In this document: positions 27,705 to 37,195 of the stretch, one piece after another | Numbering within the stretch: position 1 is the first letter of the stretch | Layout of the letters: every line of letters starts with the position of its first letter | Origin: Cellvibrio mixtus subsp. mixtus J3-8 | GTDB taxonomy: Bacteria; Pseudomonadota; Gammaproteobacteria; Pseudomonadales; Cellvibrionaceae | DNA length: 64,000 nt | Direction of reading: 5' to 3' | Assembly: GCF_000766945.1 (NCBI RefSeq) | Contig: NZ_ALBT01000033.1 | Span: 62,001 to 126,000, forward strand | Program-made: the position numbers and the translations under genes | Notes under the pieces: generated by a model | What the model saw: the letters and a program-made list of their open reading frames with translations, nothing else | Database searches by the model: none | What the model was told of the DNA's origin: nothing

Positions 27705-27716
27705 TGAGTTAATTTT

Positions 27717-28121
27717 ATGGCAATTAAATATCGTGTCGATGCTGTGTTGGATGTGCATCAAGTTATTGAATTATACAAATGCTCAACGCTCGGAGAGCGT
27801 CGCCCGGTAAATAATCCCGATGTATTCCGGGGTATGATTGATAATGCAAATATTGTTATTACTGCATGGGATAATGAAAAATTGGTTGGTATTGCGCGTG
27901 CAATGAGTGATCTGGTGTATGTAACTTATCTTGCGGATCTCGTTGTGCATGAAAATTATCAGCACCAGGGAATTGGCAAACAACTCATCGAGTTAACGCA
28001 AGCGCAAACCTCACCGGATTGCATGATGGTATTGCTCGCCGCACCACTTGCCAATGATTATTATCCAAAATTAGGTTTTACCCACAACCCGCGGGCGTGG
28101 ATGTTAAAAAGCAATTATTGA
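27717..28121 (+). CDS. GNAT family N-acetyltransferase
   Basis: 134-residue single-domain GNAT protein. The acetyl-CoA pyrophosphate loop is QHQGIGKQLIE, preceded by the strand TYLADLVVHENY; the C-terminal YYPKLGFTHNPRAW matches the last strand-helix of the fold. Substrate unknown. 12 bp after the DUF3301 gene, so co-expression is likely. Confidence 0.87.
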   Translation: MAIKYRVDAVLDVHQVIELYKCSTLGERRPVNNPDVFRGMIDNANIVITAWDNEKLVGIARAMSDLVYVTYLADLVVHENYQHQGIGKQLIELTQAQTSPDCMMVLLAAPLANDYYPKLGFTHNPRAWMLKSNY

Positions 28122-28150
28122 GTTATCTGTTTTATTATTGAGATGCACCC

Positions 28151-28723
28151 ATGAGTGACAAGCGCCCTATTGAAAAATATCTTGCTGAAAAAACCGGTGG
28201 CTGGAAAACCAAAACAGCAACTACGGTATACGAAAATCCCTGGATAAAAATTTTCCACGAAGAAGTGATTACCCCCAAAGGCACTGATGGCATTTATGGT
28301 GTTGTGCATTTTAAAAATACGGCGATAGGTGTAGTACCTATCGATAATGAAGGCAACACCTGGTTGGTAAAACAAAGCCGTTATACCCTTAATCAATACA
28401 CATGGGAAATTCCGGAGGGTGGTTGTCCGCAAGGCGAAAGTCCATTGGCTGCGGCGAAGCGGGAATTGGAAGAAGAGGTTGGCTTACAAGCAAATAGCTG
28501 GCAAGAGTTAATGACAATGCATTTATCCAATTCGGTTACAGATGAATTTTGTGTAGTGTTTGTTGCGCGTGATTTATTTGCCGGTCAGCAGCAATTGGAA
28601 GCAACAGAAGATATTGAATACAGAAAGCTGCCGTTACATGAAGCGATTGAAATGGTTAAGCGGGGCGAAATTACAGACGGTATTTCTGTCGCTGCCTTGT
28701 TGCGCGTCGCATTGGATTTATAA
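28151..28723 (+). CDS. NUDIX hydrolase
   Basis: 190-residue NUDIX-fold hydrolase, probably of ADP-ribose-like or other nucleoside diphosphate substrates. The Nudix box GGCPQGESPLAAAKRELEEEVGL fits GX5EX7REUXEEXGU with all metal-binding Glu present. The flanking KQSRYTLNQYTWEIPEG is the usual segment before the box. Different from NudE at 38367. Ends before a perfect palindromic terminator. Confidence 0.92.
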   Translation: MSDKRPIEKYLAEKTGGWKTKTATTVYENPWIKIFHEEVITPKGTDGIYGVVHFKNTAIGVVPIDNEGNTWLVKQSRYTLNQYTWEIPEGGCPQGESPLAAAKRELEEEVGLQANSWQELMTMHLSNSVTDEFCVVFVARDLFAGQQQLEATEDIEYRKLPLHEAIEMVKRGEITDGISVAALLRVALDL

Positions 28724-28740
28724 AAATATTCAGTTGCAAT

Positions 28741-28768
28741 AAAAAAACGCCACATGTGGCGTTTTTTT
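28741..28768. terminator. bidirectional terminator (NUDIX / AhpD-like)
   Basis: Perfect 28-bp palindrome with ACGCCACA/TGTGGCGT core flanked by A7 and T7 runs. It serves the convergent NUDIX and AhpD-like genes. Confidence 0.93.
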
Positions 28769-28781
28769 ATTTCTCATTGAA

Positions 28782-29237
28782 TTACACGTCTTTGATAACA
28801 GGAATAAAGTGAAAGCCGACGGCAATGCGGTTCCATGCATTGATAGCAACAATTACCGCTGTAAGGTTCACAATTTCTTCTTCATTAAATTGCTCGCGTA
28901 CGGCTGCAAAATCTTCATCGTGAATATCGTCGTTTGCCACTAAGGTTAATTTTTCTGCCCAAGCCAGTGCGTTGCGCTCGCGGGCAGTAAATACCGGCAC
29001 TTCTTTCCATGCCGGTAATACGTCCAGGCGACTTTGTTTCTCACCATCTTTGCGTGCCTCATTGGCATGCATGTGTTGGCAAAATCCGCAGCCATTAATC
29101 TGCGAAACGCGTAATTTAATAAGATGAATAAGTGAGTGTTCAATTTTTTGTGCGGCAGCTTCACCTAAATCAATCAGCGATTTTGCCAGTGCGGGTTGCA
29201 GTTTGTAGGTTTGTTGATAGGCGATGCGTTCTTTCAT
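28782..29237 (-). CDS. AhpD-like carboxymuconolactone decarboxylase family protein
   Basis: 151-residue all-helical protein of the CMD/AhpD fold. The redox-type motif is CGFCQHMHANEARKDGE (CxxC then His), typical of alkylhydroperoxidase-like peroxidases; ERNALAWAEKLTL follows. ATG 29237 has GAGGAG upstream on the minus strand; the upstream-open frame to 29456 runs into the AraC gene and is not used. It lies 94 bp downstream of an AraC regulator in the same direction, so regulation by it is plausible. Confidence 0.88.
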   Translation of the reverse strand: MKERIAYQQTYKLQPALAKSLIDLGEAAAQKIEHSLIHLIKLRVSQINGCGFCQHMHANEARKDGEKQSRLDVLPAWKEVPVFTARERNALAWAEKLTLVANDDIHDEDFAAVREQFNEEEIVNLTAVIVAINAWNRIAVGFHFIPVIKDV

Positions 29238-29331
29238 GGTGGACTCCTCAGTCAGGTTGTTGGAGTCATTGTGCCGTGTGGGATTTTGTCGCGATTGTAT
29301 TTTTGCGACATTTTTATATTTAGAGCGAAAT

Positions 29332-30174
29332 TTATGTGGGCGGAGTTTTCTTATTTGCGAGCTTGCGATCCCGATATTGTCCTGGTGTTTGCTCGTTAAT
29401 TTTCTGGAACTGCCGATTGAAATGGGCTTGATCATAAAATCCGGCTTCATGAGCAATATCCACTAATGGTCGTTCCGGATTGAGACTGATTAATTGGCGC
29501 GCCTTTTTTATTCGTTGCAGTTGTTTGACGTACACCATAGTGAGGCCCACTTCCTGTTGGAAGCGCCGCTCCAGTTGGCGGCGGCTCAGGTTAACCTGCG
29601 CGCTCATAGTTTCAATAGAATCGGAGGAATTCGGCAGACGCGGTAATAAATGTTGGATCGGACCGGCATGGGCAAGTTGCTGTGCGGCTTGTTGCAACAA
29701 CCAGTCATCAATTAAACCGATGCGTGCTGCAATGCTCGTCGCTGTATTTAATTGATCGCGCAAATCGTGCAATTGCTGGTTATTAATATCGGTATCCAGA
29801 TCATCGCTACTATAAATATTTCCAATCAGGCCGGGCATATCAAAACCAAATAATTGGAATGCACCACCAGGGTGAAAACGTATACCCATTAAATCCACAT
29901 TGCGTTGAAACTCCATGGTGCTCAGCGTTGCGAATGCATTGAAACTGACTTCGGGCAATTGATTATCGATAAAACGAAAATTGATATTGGTGCCGCCGTC
30001 AGGATACAGTTTTTCGGTGAAACCTTGTTCGGGAATACGCGGTTGTCGCGCGATCCAATAGCGTTGCACCCAGGTTTGTAAATAAGGATGTGGCATAAAA
30101 CTACGAAAACCCAAATGCCCGAGGTTATCGACAAACTGGCTATTAAATGGCGTTGGGGTGATCAGATTACGCAT
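29332..30174 (-). CDS. AraC family transcriptional regulator
   Basis: 280-residue regulator: an N-terminal sensor of the DUF6597 type (MPHPYLQTWVQRYWIARQP, GIRFHPGGAFQLFG) and a C-terminal double HTH (about 180-270; LSRRQLERRFQQEVGLT, VDIAHEAGFYDQAHFNRQF). Start ATG 30174, which has GAGAG 5 bp upstream and avoids overlap with the acyltransferase; an upstream ATG at 30237 would overlap it by 49 bp. Ligand unknown; possible target is the adjacent AhpD-like gene. Confidence 0.88.
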   Translation of the reverse strand: MRNLITPTPFNSQFVDNLGHLGFRSFMPHPYLQTWVQRYWIARQPRIPEQGFTEKLYPDGGTNINFRFIDNQLPEVSFNAFATLSTMEFQRNVDLMGIRFHPGGAFQLFGFDMPGLIGNIYSSDDLDTDINNQQLHDLRDQLNTATSIAARIGLIDDWLLQQAAQQLAHAGPIQHLLPRLPNSSDSIETMSAQVNLSRRQLERRFQQEVGLTMVYVKQLQRIKKARQLISLNPERPLVDIAHEAGFYDQAHFNRQFQKINEQTPGQYRDRKLANKKTPPT

Positions 30175-30188
30175 ATGGACTCTCTCGA

Positions 30189-30911
30189 TCAATCCAGCTG
30201 ATTGGGTTTCCACAAGCTGCGAAACCAATTGAGCCAACTGTTATTGCCAAGCATATATTTATCCAGCTGATCCTGATTATAAAAATAATGTTCAGGATCG
30301 CTAAATAATAATTCGCGTTTTAACATGCGCCGGTTGGGATTAATGGTTTTAACAACGCGCGCGGGATTTCCCACTGCAACCGAATTTGCGGGAATATCTT
30401 TGGTAACAATTGCACCGGCACCGATAACAGAATTTTCGCCGATGGTTACACCTTTAGTAATAATCACGCGTTCACCCAGCCATACATTATTTTCAATGAC
30501 TACCGGTTTGGTGCAGCGAAACGGGCGAATGCGATTGTAAATACCATGCCAGTCGCTATCGCTGATAATCACATTGGCAGCGAGCATGCAGTTATCGCCA
30601 ATGCGAATAGATTTCGCCGCAGAAATTCGCACGCCCGGTGCGATCAGGCAGTAATCGCCAATCACAATTTCCGCACTGCCTTGCTTGCCTGGCCAACTGG
30701 TAAAGCGCACGCAATTATCACTGGCACAAATAATTTGCCCATATTTTCCCACATGAATGTTGCGACCAAAAATCACCAGGCTGCGCGGGTGCGCAATCTC
30801 GGGAATAGTACCCAGGCTATCGAACTGCGGGGCTACAAAACGGGCGACATACCAGTGATTGATGGTCTTATAAAGTTTTTTGACCGGATAAGGCGTATTA
30901 CTGCGGCGCAT
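30189..30911 (-). CDS. hexapeptide-repeat (LbH) acyltransferase
   Basis: 240-residue left-handed beta-helix transferase, likely an O-acetyl- or other acyltransferase of surface glycan. Hexad repeats run from about 75 to 195 (IVIGDYCLIAPGVRISA, IRIGDNCMLAANVIIS, VVIENNVWLGERVIITKG, VTIGENSVIGAGAIVTKD), ending in the typical PANSVAVGNPARVV. The His of DSDWH is the likely base. Start ATG 30911 with AGGG. Divergent from the methyltransferase gene; together they suggest a small glycan-modification locus, which is inference. Confidence 0.9.
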   Translation of the reverse strand: MRRSNTPYPVKKLYKTINHWYVARFVAPQFDSLGTIPEIAHPRSLVIFGRNIHVGKYGQIICASDNCVRFTSWPGKQGSAEIVIGDYCLIAPGVRISAAKSIRIGDNCMLAANVIISDSDWHGIYNRIRPFRCTKPVVIENNVWLGERVIITKGVTIGENSVIGAGAIVTKDIPANSVAVGNPARVVKTINPNRRMLKRELLFSDPEHYFYNQDQLDKYMLGNNSWLNWFRSLWKPNQLD

Positions 30912-30963
30912 GGTGGCCCTGTGTCTGTTAGAATTCGTGCAACGATTATGAGTGAGAAACAAG

Positions 30964-31572
30964 ATGCTGCCAATTGCCATAGAAACGGTGAAAGGTTTTC
31001 TGGATGATGAAGAAGGGCGCGCGTTGTATGAATATGCCCTGCAAAGTGCTGCACAAGGGCCATGCCTGGAAATTGGCAGTTATTGTGGTAAATCCACAGT
31101 TTACCTGGGCGCTGCCTGTAAAAAAGCAGGGTCTGTTTTATTTGCCGTAGATCATCATCGCGGTTCGGAAGAGCATCAATTAGGCGAGGAATATCACGAC
31201 CCCGAACTCTATGATGCCGGCCACGGCAAGATGGATAGCTTTCGCGAATTTCGCCATACATTAGCGCGTGCAGAACTTGAAGCCACGGTAGTTCCTGTTG
31301 TGGCGTCCTCGGCGTTAGCGGCACGTTTTTGGGCTACGCCGTTATCCATGGTGTTTATTGATGGTGGCCACAGTATGGAGGCTGCACTTAATGATTATCG
31401 TTGTTGGGCGCCTCATGTAAAACGCGGCGGCTGGCTGGCGATTCACGATGTATTTCCAAATCCCGCGGATGGTGGTCGCCCGCCTTACGAAATCTGGAAG
31501 CTCGCCCAGGAATCCGGTTTGTTTGAAGCCTTGCCGTTAATAAAAACGCTGGGCCTGTTAAAACGTTTGTAA
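30964..31572 (+). CDS. class I SAM-dependent methyltransferase
   Basis: 202-residue Rossmann methyltransferase of the Methyltransf_24 type. Motif I is GPCLEIGSYCGKSTVYLG, the metal/acceptor region is VFIDGGHSMEAALNDYRCW, then GGWLAIHDVF. Family members methylate sugars or small polar molecules; substrate unknown. ATG 30964 or GTG 30952 could start it. 30 bp ahead of dbpA. Confidence 0.87.
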   Translation: MLPIAIETVKGFLDDEEGRALYEYALQSAAQGPCLEIGSYCGKSTVYLGAACKKAGSVLFAVDHHRGSEEHQLGEEYHDPELYDAGHGKMDSFREFRHTLARAELEATVVPVVASSALAARFWATPLSMVFIDGGHSMEAALNDYRCWAPHVKRGGWLAIHDVFPNPADGGRPPYEIWKLAQESGLFEALPLIKTLGLLKRL

Positions 31573-31602
31573 TTTATTTTTGTTTTTTAATTGAGTTAAT
31601 TT

Positions 31603-32982
31603 ATGTCTGAGTCTCTATTATTTTCTTCACTGCCATTGAGCGAGGCAATGCTCGCCAATCTGGAATCACTTGAATATAAGGAGATGACGCAAATTCAGGC
31701 AGAAAGCTTGCCGATTGTCCTGCGCGGTGACGACATTATTGCGCAAGCAAAAACCGGCAGCGGAAAAACGGCCGCATTTGGTATCGCGCTCCTGGAAAAA
31801 CTAAATGTACGCTTTTTTGGTACACAAGCGTTGGTACTTTGCCCGACGCGCGAATTGGCTGATCAGGTTGCTAAAGAAATTCGCCGCCTTGCGCGCCTTA
31901 CGCACAACGTAAAAATTTTAACGCTCTGCGGTGGCGTTTCCATTGGGCCACAAATTGGTTCGCTGGAACGCGGTGCGCATATTGTGGTAGGTACGCCGGG
32001 GCGCATTGTGGATCATATTAATAAAGGCACATTGAAACTGGATAACCTTAACCAGCTAGTGCTGGATGAAGCTGACCGCATGCTGGAAATGGGATTTGCG
32101 GACGATATAGATACCGTGCTCGCGGCCTGTAATGAAAACCGCCAGACATTATTATTTTCTGCAACTTACCCCGACAATATTAAAAAAATCAGTGCGCGTT
32201 GCCAGCGCAACCCGAAAATGGTTGTGGTTGAAACTATTCACGATCAACAAAAAATCGCGCAGCACTTTTACGAGTTGCGTGACAGCAATGAAACCCATCC
32301 AGCGGTGTTAACATTGCTGGCGCATTTTCACCCCGCCAGTTCAATTGCATTTTGCAATACCAGGCAAGGTTGCGATGAACTGTTAACTTATTTGCGTGAT
32401 GAGGGTGTAAGCGCATTGGCATTGCACGGTGATATGGAACAACGCGAACGCGATCAGGTATTGGTGCGTTTCGCCAATAAAAGTTGTTCGGTATTAATCG
32501 CTACCGATGTTGCCGCGCGTGGTATCGATATAAAAGGCCTGGATGCGGTAATCAATGTTGACCTCGCGCGCGATAGCGAAGTCCATGTGCATCGCATTGG
32601 CCGTACTGGTCGTGCGGGTGAATCGGGTCTTGCATTGAATCTGGTTGTGCAAAAAGAAGTTCACAAGATTAATCGCCTGGAAGATTACATGGGGCAAGCC
32701 ATTAATCTTGAAGCATTACCACGCAGTGATAAAAAATCCCTGCCTTCACCAACCATGGTAACGTTGAATATTGATGGAGGAAAAAAAGATAAATTGCGCC
32801 CTGGCGATATTATTGGCGCGCTGACCAAAGATGCAGGGTTGCCGTTTGAGAAGATTGGCAAAATCGATATGTTTGATTTTGCGGCCTATGTGGCGGTAGA
32901 TAAAAGTATTGCGCGTGCGGCATTGCAACAGTTATCCGATGGCAAACTAAAAGGCAGGAAATTCAGGGCGAGAAGGCTCTGA
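31603..32982 (+). CDS. dbpA: ATP-dependent RNA helicase DbpA
   Basis: 459-residue DEAD-box helicase for late 50S ribosome assembly. Q motif and Walker A AKTGSGKTAA, Ib GTPGR, DEAD in LDEADRMLEMG, SAT, and motif VI HRIGRTGRAG. The C-terminal RRM-like DbpA domain (about 385-459; TLNIDGGKKDKLRPGDIIGAL) binds hairpin 92 of 23S rRNA and identifies the subfamily. Full length. Confidence 0.96.
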   Translation: MSESLLFSSLPLSEAMLANLESLEYKEMTQIQAESLPIVLRGDDIIAQAKTGSGKTAAFGIALLEKLNVRFFGTQALVLCPTRELADQVAKEIRRLARLTHNVKILTLCGGVSIGPQIGSLERGAHIVVGTPGRIVDHINKGTLKLDNLNQLVLDEADRMLEMGFADDIDTVLAACNENRQTLLFSATYPDNIKKISARCQRNPKMVVVETIHDQQKIAQHFYELRDSNETHPAVLTLLAHFHPASSIAFCNTRQGCDELLTYLRDEGVSALALHGDMEQRERDQVLVRFANKSCSVLIATDVAARGIDIKGLDAVINVDLARDSEVHVHRIGRTGRAGESGLALNLVVQKEVHKINRLEDYMGQAINLEALPRSDKKSLPSPTMVTLNIDGGKKDKLRPGDIIGALTKDAGLPFEKIGKIDMFDFAAYVAVDKSIARAALQQLSDGKLKGRKFRARRL

Positions 32983-33205
32983 ACAAAAGCGGTAATTAAC
33001 AGGCAGACGTTAAATACTGTTAAATTTAAAAACATAATAATAGTTTTTTCTTATTCTAGTCACCGTTCCGGAAAACTGATTCCTGTCGGCCTTCAATAGG
33101 TAAACATTTCCCTGCTGTAAAAGCGTGTTTACTTCTTGAAGCCTGGCAGGAATTAATTCAATACTCCAACATAAAAAATAACAAGAAATAAAAAAGGAAA
33201 AGACC

Positions 33206-34519
33206 ATGGCTATAGCTGCAGTTATTATCGCAATCCTGATCCTGGTGGTTTTGATCACCGGTGTAAAACTCAATCCGTTCCTCGCATTTTTGGTCTCCTC
33301 GATCTGCGCCGCCGTTATGCTCGGTATTCCGTTGGATAAAATTCCCGGAACTATCGAAACCGGAATTGGCAGTATGCTCGGTTCGCTGGCAATTATTTTG
33401 TGCCTGGGCGCAATGTTCGGAAAACTGGTTGCTGAATCGGGGGCTGCGCAGCAAATCAGTAGCAGTTTGATGCGCTGGTGCGGCAGGAATTACATAACCT
33501 GGGCATTAATGCTAACGGGTTTTATTGTCGGCATTCCGCTGTTCTACAATGTTGGTTTTGTGTTGTTAGTGCCGTTGGTTTTTTCGGTGATGCACCAAAC
33601 CAAACTACCTGCGGTTTATTTGGGCATTGCGCTACTCGCGCCACTCTCCGTGACGCACGGTTTTTTGCCGCCCCATCCATCACCCGTTGCGCTAATTCCA
33701 CAATTCGGCGCAGATATGGGAACGACATTGTTCTACGGTTTTTTAGTGGCAATTCCAACGATGATTATTGCTGGTCCTATTTTTTCGTCGACATTAAAAA
33801 ACATCCACAGTGTTCCTCTCGCTACATTTAAACCGACCGATTTGCCTGCAGAAAAATTGCCCGGTATTGCTAATAGTTTTATCACTGCGCTGTTGCCAGT
33901 ATTGTTAATTGCATTGAGCAGCATTGCGGTATACGCAATGCCGGCACCGATTGCAGAGGCGCCTATCACCAAATTTTTTAGTAATTCCATGCTGGTATTG
34001 ATGGTGGCTTTAGCTATTGCAACTTACTCATTAGGCGTAAAGCAGGGCATGACGATTAGTAAAGTCATGGCTATTTACGGCGATGCCATAAAAGATATCG
34101 CCGTCATTTTATTAATTGTCGCTGGTGCCGGTGCACTAAAGCAGGTGATGGTCGTGAGCGGTGTTAGCGAGCAGCTTGCACACTCGCTGGAAAATATCGC
34201 CATTAATCCATTGATTCTTGCGTGGTTAATCGCCACCGTAATTCGTATTGCGCTCGGCTCGGCAACAGTTGCTGGTTTAACCGCAGCGGGCATTGTTGCT
34301 CCTATTATTCCATTAACCGGTGCTGATCCTAACTTAATGGTATTGGCAATCGGTGCAGGCAGTCTCATGTGCTCGCATGTTAATGATTCCGGCTTTTGGA
34401 TGTACAAGGAATATTTTAATTTAAGTTTAAAAGATACGTTTAAATCCTGGTCATTAATGGAAACAATTATTGGCGTAGCCGGATTAATTGGTGTGTTGGT
34501 TTTGGATATGTTTGTTTAA
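33206..34519 (+). CDS. GntP family gluconate:H+ symporter
   Basis: 437-residue polytopic transporter, 12 or more helices, GntP/GntT family. Typical segments: GVKLNPFLAFLVSSICAAVMLGIP, GFIVGIPLFYNVGFVLLVPL, SVTHGFLPPHPSPVALI, and the C-terminal GSLMCSHVNDSGFWMYKEYFN. Imports gluconate or related sugar acids. No gluconate kinase or regulator adjoins it. AAGGAAAAG precedes ATG 33206. Confidence 0.93.
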   Translation: MAIAAVIIAILILVVLITGVKLNPFLAFLVSSICAAVMLGIPLDKIPGTIETGIGSMLGSLAIILCLGAMFGKLVAESGAAQQISSSLMRWCGRNYITWALMLTGFIVGIPLFYNVGFVLLVPLVFSVMHQTKLPAVYLGIALLAPLSVTHGFLPPHPSPVALIPQFGADMGTTLFYGFLVAIPTMIIAGPIFSSTLKNIHSVPLATFKPTDLPAEKLPGIANSFITALLPVLLIALSSIAVYAMPAPIAEAPITKFFSNSMLVLMVALAIATYSLGVKQGMTISKVMAIYGDAIKDIAVILLIVAGAGALKQVMVVSGVSEQLAHSLENIAINPLILAWLIATVIRIALGSATVAGLTAAGIVAPIIPLTGADPNLMVLAIGAGSLMCSHVNDSGFWMYKEYFNLSLKDTFKSWSLMETIIGVAGLIGVLVLDMFV

Positions 34520-34523
34520 ATAA

Positions 34524-34548
34524 AAATGCCCTCTTTCCGAGGGCATTT
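34524..34548. terminator. bidirectional terminator (gntP / MFS)
   Basis: 10-bp stem AAATGCCCTC / GAGGGCATTT with TTTCC loop, 4 bp after the gntP stop and before the convergent MFS stop. Confidence 0.85.
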
Positions 34549-34574
34549 ATTATTGGCGAATAAGCTCGTATCGG

Positions 34575-35816
34575 TTAATGTCCCTGCGCAAGTTTGCGCG
34601 CTTCCAATAGTTTGCTCACTCGACCCACTAAAAACACACACAGAATAAATATCCCCATCGCAATATAACCGAGCCAATCGAAATGTTGCAGTGGGCTGTG
34701 GGCGTCTTGCTGGAGGATTACCATTCCCGCGATAAATGCCCCCAGTCCACCTGCAATTTGTTGCAGTGAGCTGGATATTGCCATGTATGCCCCACGATCT
34801 TCCGGTTTGGCCACCATGGAGTTGAGAGCCATTGCTGGCGTCATACGGCAAAGGATGCAGGTAAATAACAGTATGTTAATAACGATCACTAACCAAAGTG
34901 GTGTTATCGATAAATGGGTATAGATAAATACCATCACCACGGCGCCGAGCGAGCCAAACGTAAATAACGTAAAACGGTCATAACGATCAGAAAATTTTCC
35001 CATCAATGGCATTACGATTAGTGAAAGCAAACCTGTACTCAAATAAATAAGGGGTAATTGTTCAGCGGTGACCTGGACGTTGTTAATTAAAAAAGGTGCA
35101 GTAAAAGGCATCAGCATAAATCCGCCGATGGGTAAAAACATGACGGCGGCGAAGCCGATTCGATAATCCGATTGGGATAACACTTTCAGAAAGTGTGCAA
35201 ACGGATTTTTATCGTGCTGTTGTGCCAGATGGGCAGTGACCGGCTGCAATATTAATCCGGTTGCCAACAAAATTCCCAAGGCCAAAACAACAATTGCGAT
35301 AAAACTGAATTCCCAACCTAAATGGGTTGCGATAAAAAGGCTTAATGGAATTCCCAACACCTGACTAACGCCAAAACCCATTTGCACCACGCCCATCGCT
35401 CGGCCGCGTTGTTGTGGTGCAAAGAGGTCAATCACCAGGGTAAACAATGCTGCACTGGAAACACCGGCAAAAACACCAGTCACAATACGTGCGGATACCA
35501 ATTGCCAATAAGTATGGCTAAGCGCACACGCCAGGGTACCGATAATAAAACCGCTAAAAAACCAAATGAATAATTTTTTGCGATCAAATTTATCCATAAA
35601 ACCGGCGGCAACGATACCGGCGATGGCAGCACTGAAAGCATAAGCAGAAACGACCAATCCGAACTGGGTCGTGTTAATGGAGAGGGTCTTCATCAGGATG
35701 TCGCCAATAGGCGAAATAATCATAAAATCCAGAATAATACTGAATTGGATAAAGGCCATTAATAGCAGTATGCGTTTTTGATACGCATTGAACGGTTGCG
35801 GAGTTGTGTGATTCAT
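34575..35816 (-). CDS. MFS transporter (drug-efflux-like)
   Basis: 413-residue 12-helix major facilitator. Motif A is GFMDKFDRKKLFIW, the segment around VQMGFGVSQVLGIPLSLF matches the antiporter motif C of DHA1 exporters, and the second-half motif-A copy is GKFSDRYDRFTL. Substrate unknown. Convergent with gntP. About 400 bp upstream lack a gene. Confidence 0.88.
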   Translation of the reverse strand: MNHTTPQPFNAYQKRILLLMAFIQFSIILDFMIISPIGDILMKTLSINTTQFGLVVSAYAFSAAIAGIVAAGFMDKFDRKKLFIWFFSGFIIGTLACALSHTYWQLVSARIVTGVFAGVSSAALFTLVIDLFAPQQRGRAMGVVQMGFGVSQVLGIPLSLFIATHLGWEFSFIAIVVLALGILLATGLILQPVTAHLAQQHDKNPFAHFLKVLSQSDYRIGFAAVMFLPIGGFMLMPFTAPFLINNVQVTAEQLPLIYLSTGLLSLIVMPLMGKFSDRYDRFTLFTFGSLGAVVMVFIYTHLSITPLWLVIVINILLFTCILCRMTPAMALNSMVAKPEDRGAYMAISSSLQQIAGGLGAFIAGMVILQQDAHSPLQHFDWLGYIAMGIFILCVFLVGRVSKLLEARKLAQGH

Positions 35817-36220
35817 AAGTACTCGAAAAAAGGCAATGATCTATAACGAGAAGTGACGATTATATAAATCGATCAATCTGATTTTTGTCTAACTATTTAG
35901 TGGGTGGGACGTGTGTTCTTTGTATAACGTGATTGATTTGTGACATTGTTTTCCGAAAACAATTGCTCGCTTCAAGTATGAAAGCTGAAGCATAAATCCG
36001 GATATGGATATGTGAAGCTATCGTTTTTGTCGGAATCTTGAGCGAGCACTTAAAATAGCGACTCATTCACCTATTGCTCCAGTGACAAAAGTCAGCTGAT
36101 TTCATTATTTTGTGGATTTTCCCGGAGATGAATTTTGCAATGGCGGGCTGGCAGTATAAATGGTTATATTACTTATGTATTTATTAATGCGCCGAAACAA
36201 AATATTCCGGCGCTTGCGAA
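35817..36220. other. intergenic region upstream of MFS gene, downstream of hslO
   Basis: 404 bp, AT-rich, with no convincing frame. It holds the MFS promoter region and, at 36188-36212, a GCGCCG / CGGCGC hairpin that may end the hslO transcript on the minus strand (weak T content). Nothing else recognised. Confidence 0.45.
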
Positions 36221-37126
36221 TCAGTGGAGTACATTTCCGCCCAGTAGCTTGCGCACTTCATCAGCAGCAAAATAATAATGCTGGTTGCAGAATTGGCAGT
36301 CGATATCGATACGGCCTTTCTCGATTAACAATTCTTCCACTTCGTCTTTGCCAATGGTTAGCAGTGCACTGGCACAACGCTCTTTGGAGCAGCTGCAAGA
36401 GAAACGCAATTTTTTTGGTTCGAAAACGCGCACAGGTTGTTCGTTGAACAAGCGATAAAGCACCGTAGCATGATCCAGTTCCAACAATTCTTCCGGTGTA
36501 ATTGTTTCGGCAAGTGTAATAATGGTTTCCCATTTATCGCGATTATCATCGGGGTTGGTATTTAATTGTTGTGGTAGTGCCTGGATTAAAAAACCGGTCG
36601 CATAAATTTCATTAGCCGCAAACCACAAGCGTGTTGCGAGTTGTTCGGACTGCTGGAAATAATGTTCCAGGCAACCTGCGAGATTCTCTGCATCCATAGG
36701 AACTATGCCCTGGTAGCGCTCAAGTTTGCCGCCAAAATTTTCAGTGCGCTGCGGTTCAATACTGATAACCAGTACCCCGTTACCTAATAATTGTTGCATG
36801 GTCCCGTGTAATGCGAGTTCTTCGGTTAGCTCTACGTCGTCATTAATCCGCACTATGCCGCGCAAGTCATTGTGATGATTGCATTCGGCCATAATCGTGG
36901 AGATCAATCCGTCACCGCGCGCTTGCAAAATAATCCGGCCATCAAATTTTAATGTGCTGGATAGCAGGCTGACGGCTGCAAGGAATTCCCCTAGCAGCTG
37001 GCGAATGGTGGGCGCTTGCTGGTTGTGGCTGAGCACTTCGCGATAGCTGTCGCTCAGCGTTACTATTTCACCGCGAATATCGGAGTCATCAAATAAAAAA
37101 CGGTGCAATAAATCATTGCTAGGCAT
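36221..37126 (-). CDS. hslO: redox-regulated holdase chaperone Hsp33
   Basis: 301-residue Hsp33. Zinc centre cysteines are CSC in RFSCSCSKERC and CQFC in IDIDCQFCNQ, giving the CxC...CxxC redox switch that releases zinc on oxidation and activates the chaperone. The N-terminal core (RFLFDDSDIRGEIVTLSD) is typical. Last gene of a yrfG-hslR-hslO unit, the E. coli gene order. Confidence 0.96.
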   Translation of the reverse strand: MPSNDLLHRFLFDDSDIRGEIVTLSDSYREVLSHNQQAPTIRQLLGEFLAAVSLLSSTLKFDGRIILQARGDGLISTIMAECNHHNDLRGIVRINDDVELTEELALHGTMQQLLGNGVLVISIEPQRTENFGGKLERYQGIVPMDAENLAGCLEHYFQQSEQLATRLWFAANEIYATGFLIQALPQQLNTNPDDNRDKWETIITLAETITPEELLELDHATVLYRLFNEQPVRVFEPKKLRFSCSCSKERCASALLTIGKDEVEELLIEKGRIDIDCQFCNQHYYFAADEVRKLLGGNVLH

Positions 37127-37195
37127 TGTTAATACATCTCTTGGTAAACTAAATAATCACTTTTGATGATCTTGCAAAAAAATAGTTTGATGAAC

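Noticed and set aside
36160-36447. 95-codon plus-strand frame over the end of hslO
   Set aside because: Antisense to the conserved zinc centre of hslO, which is clearly the real gene.
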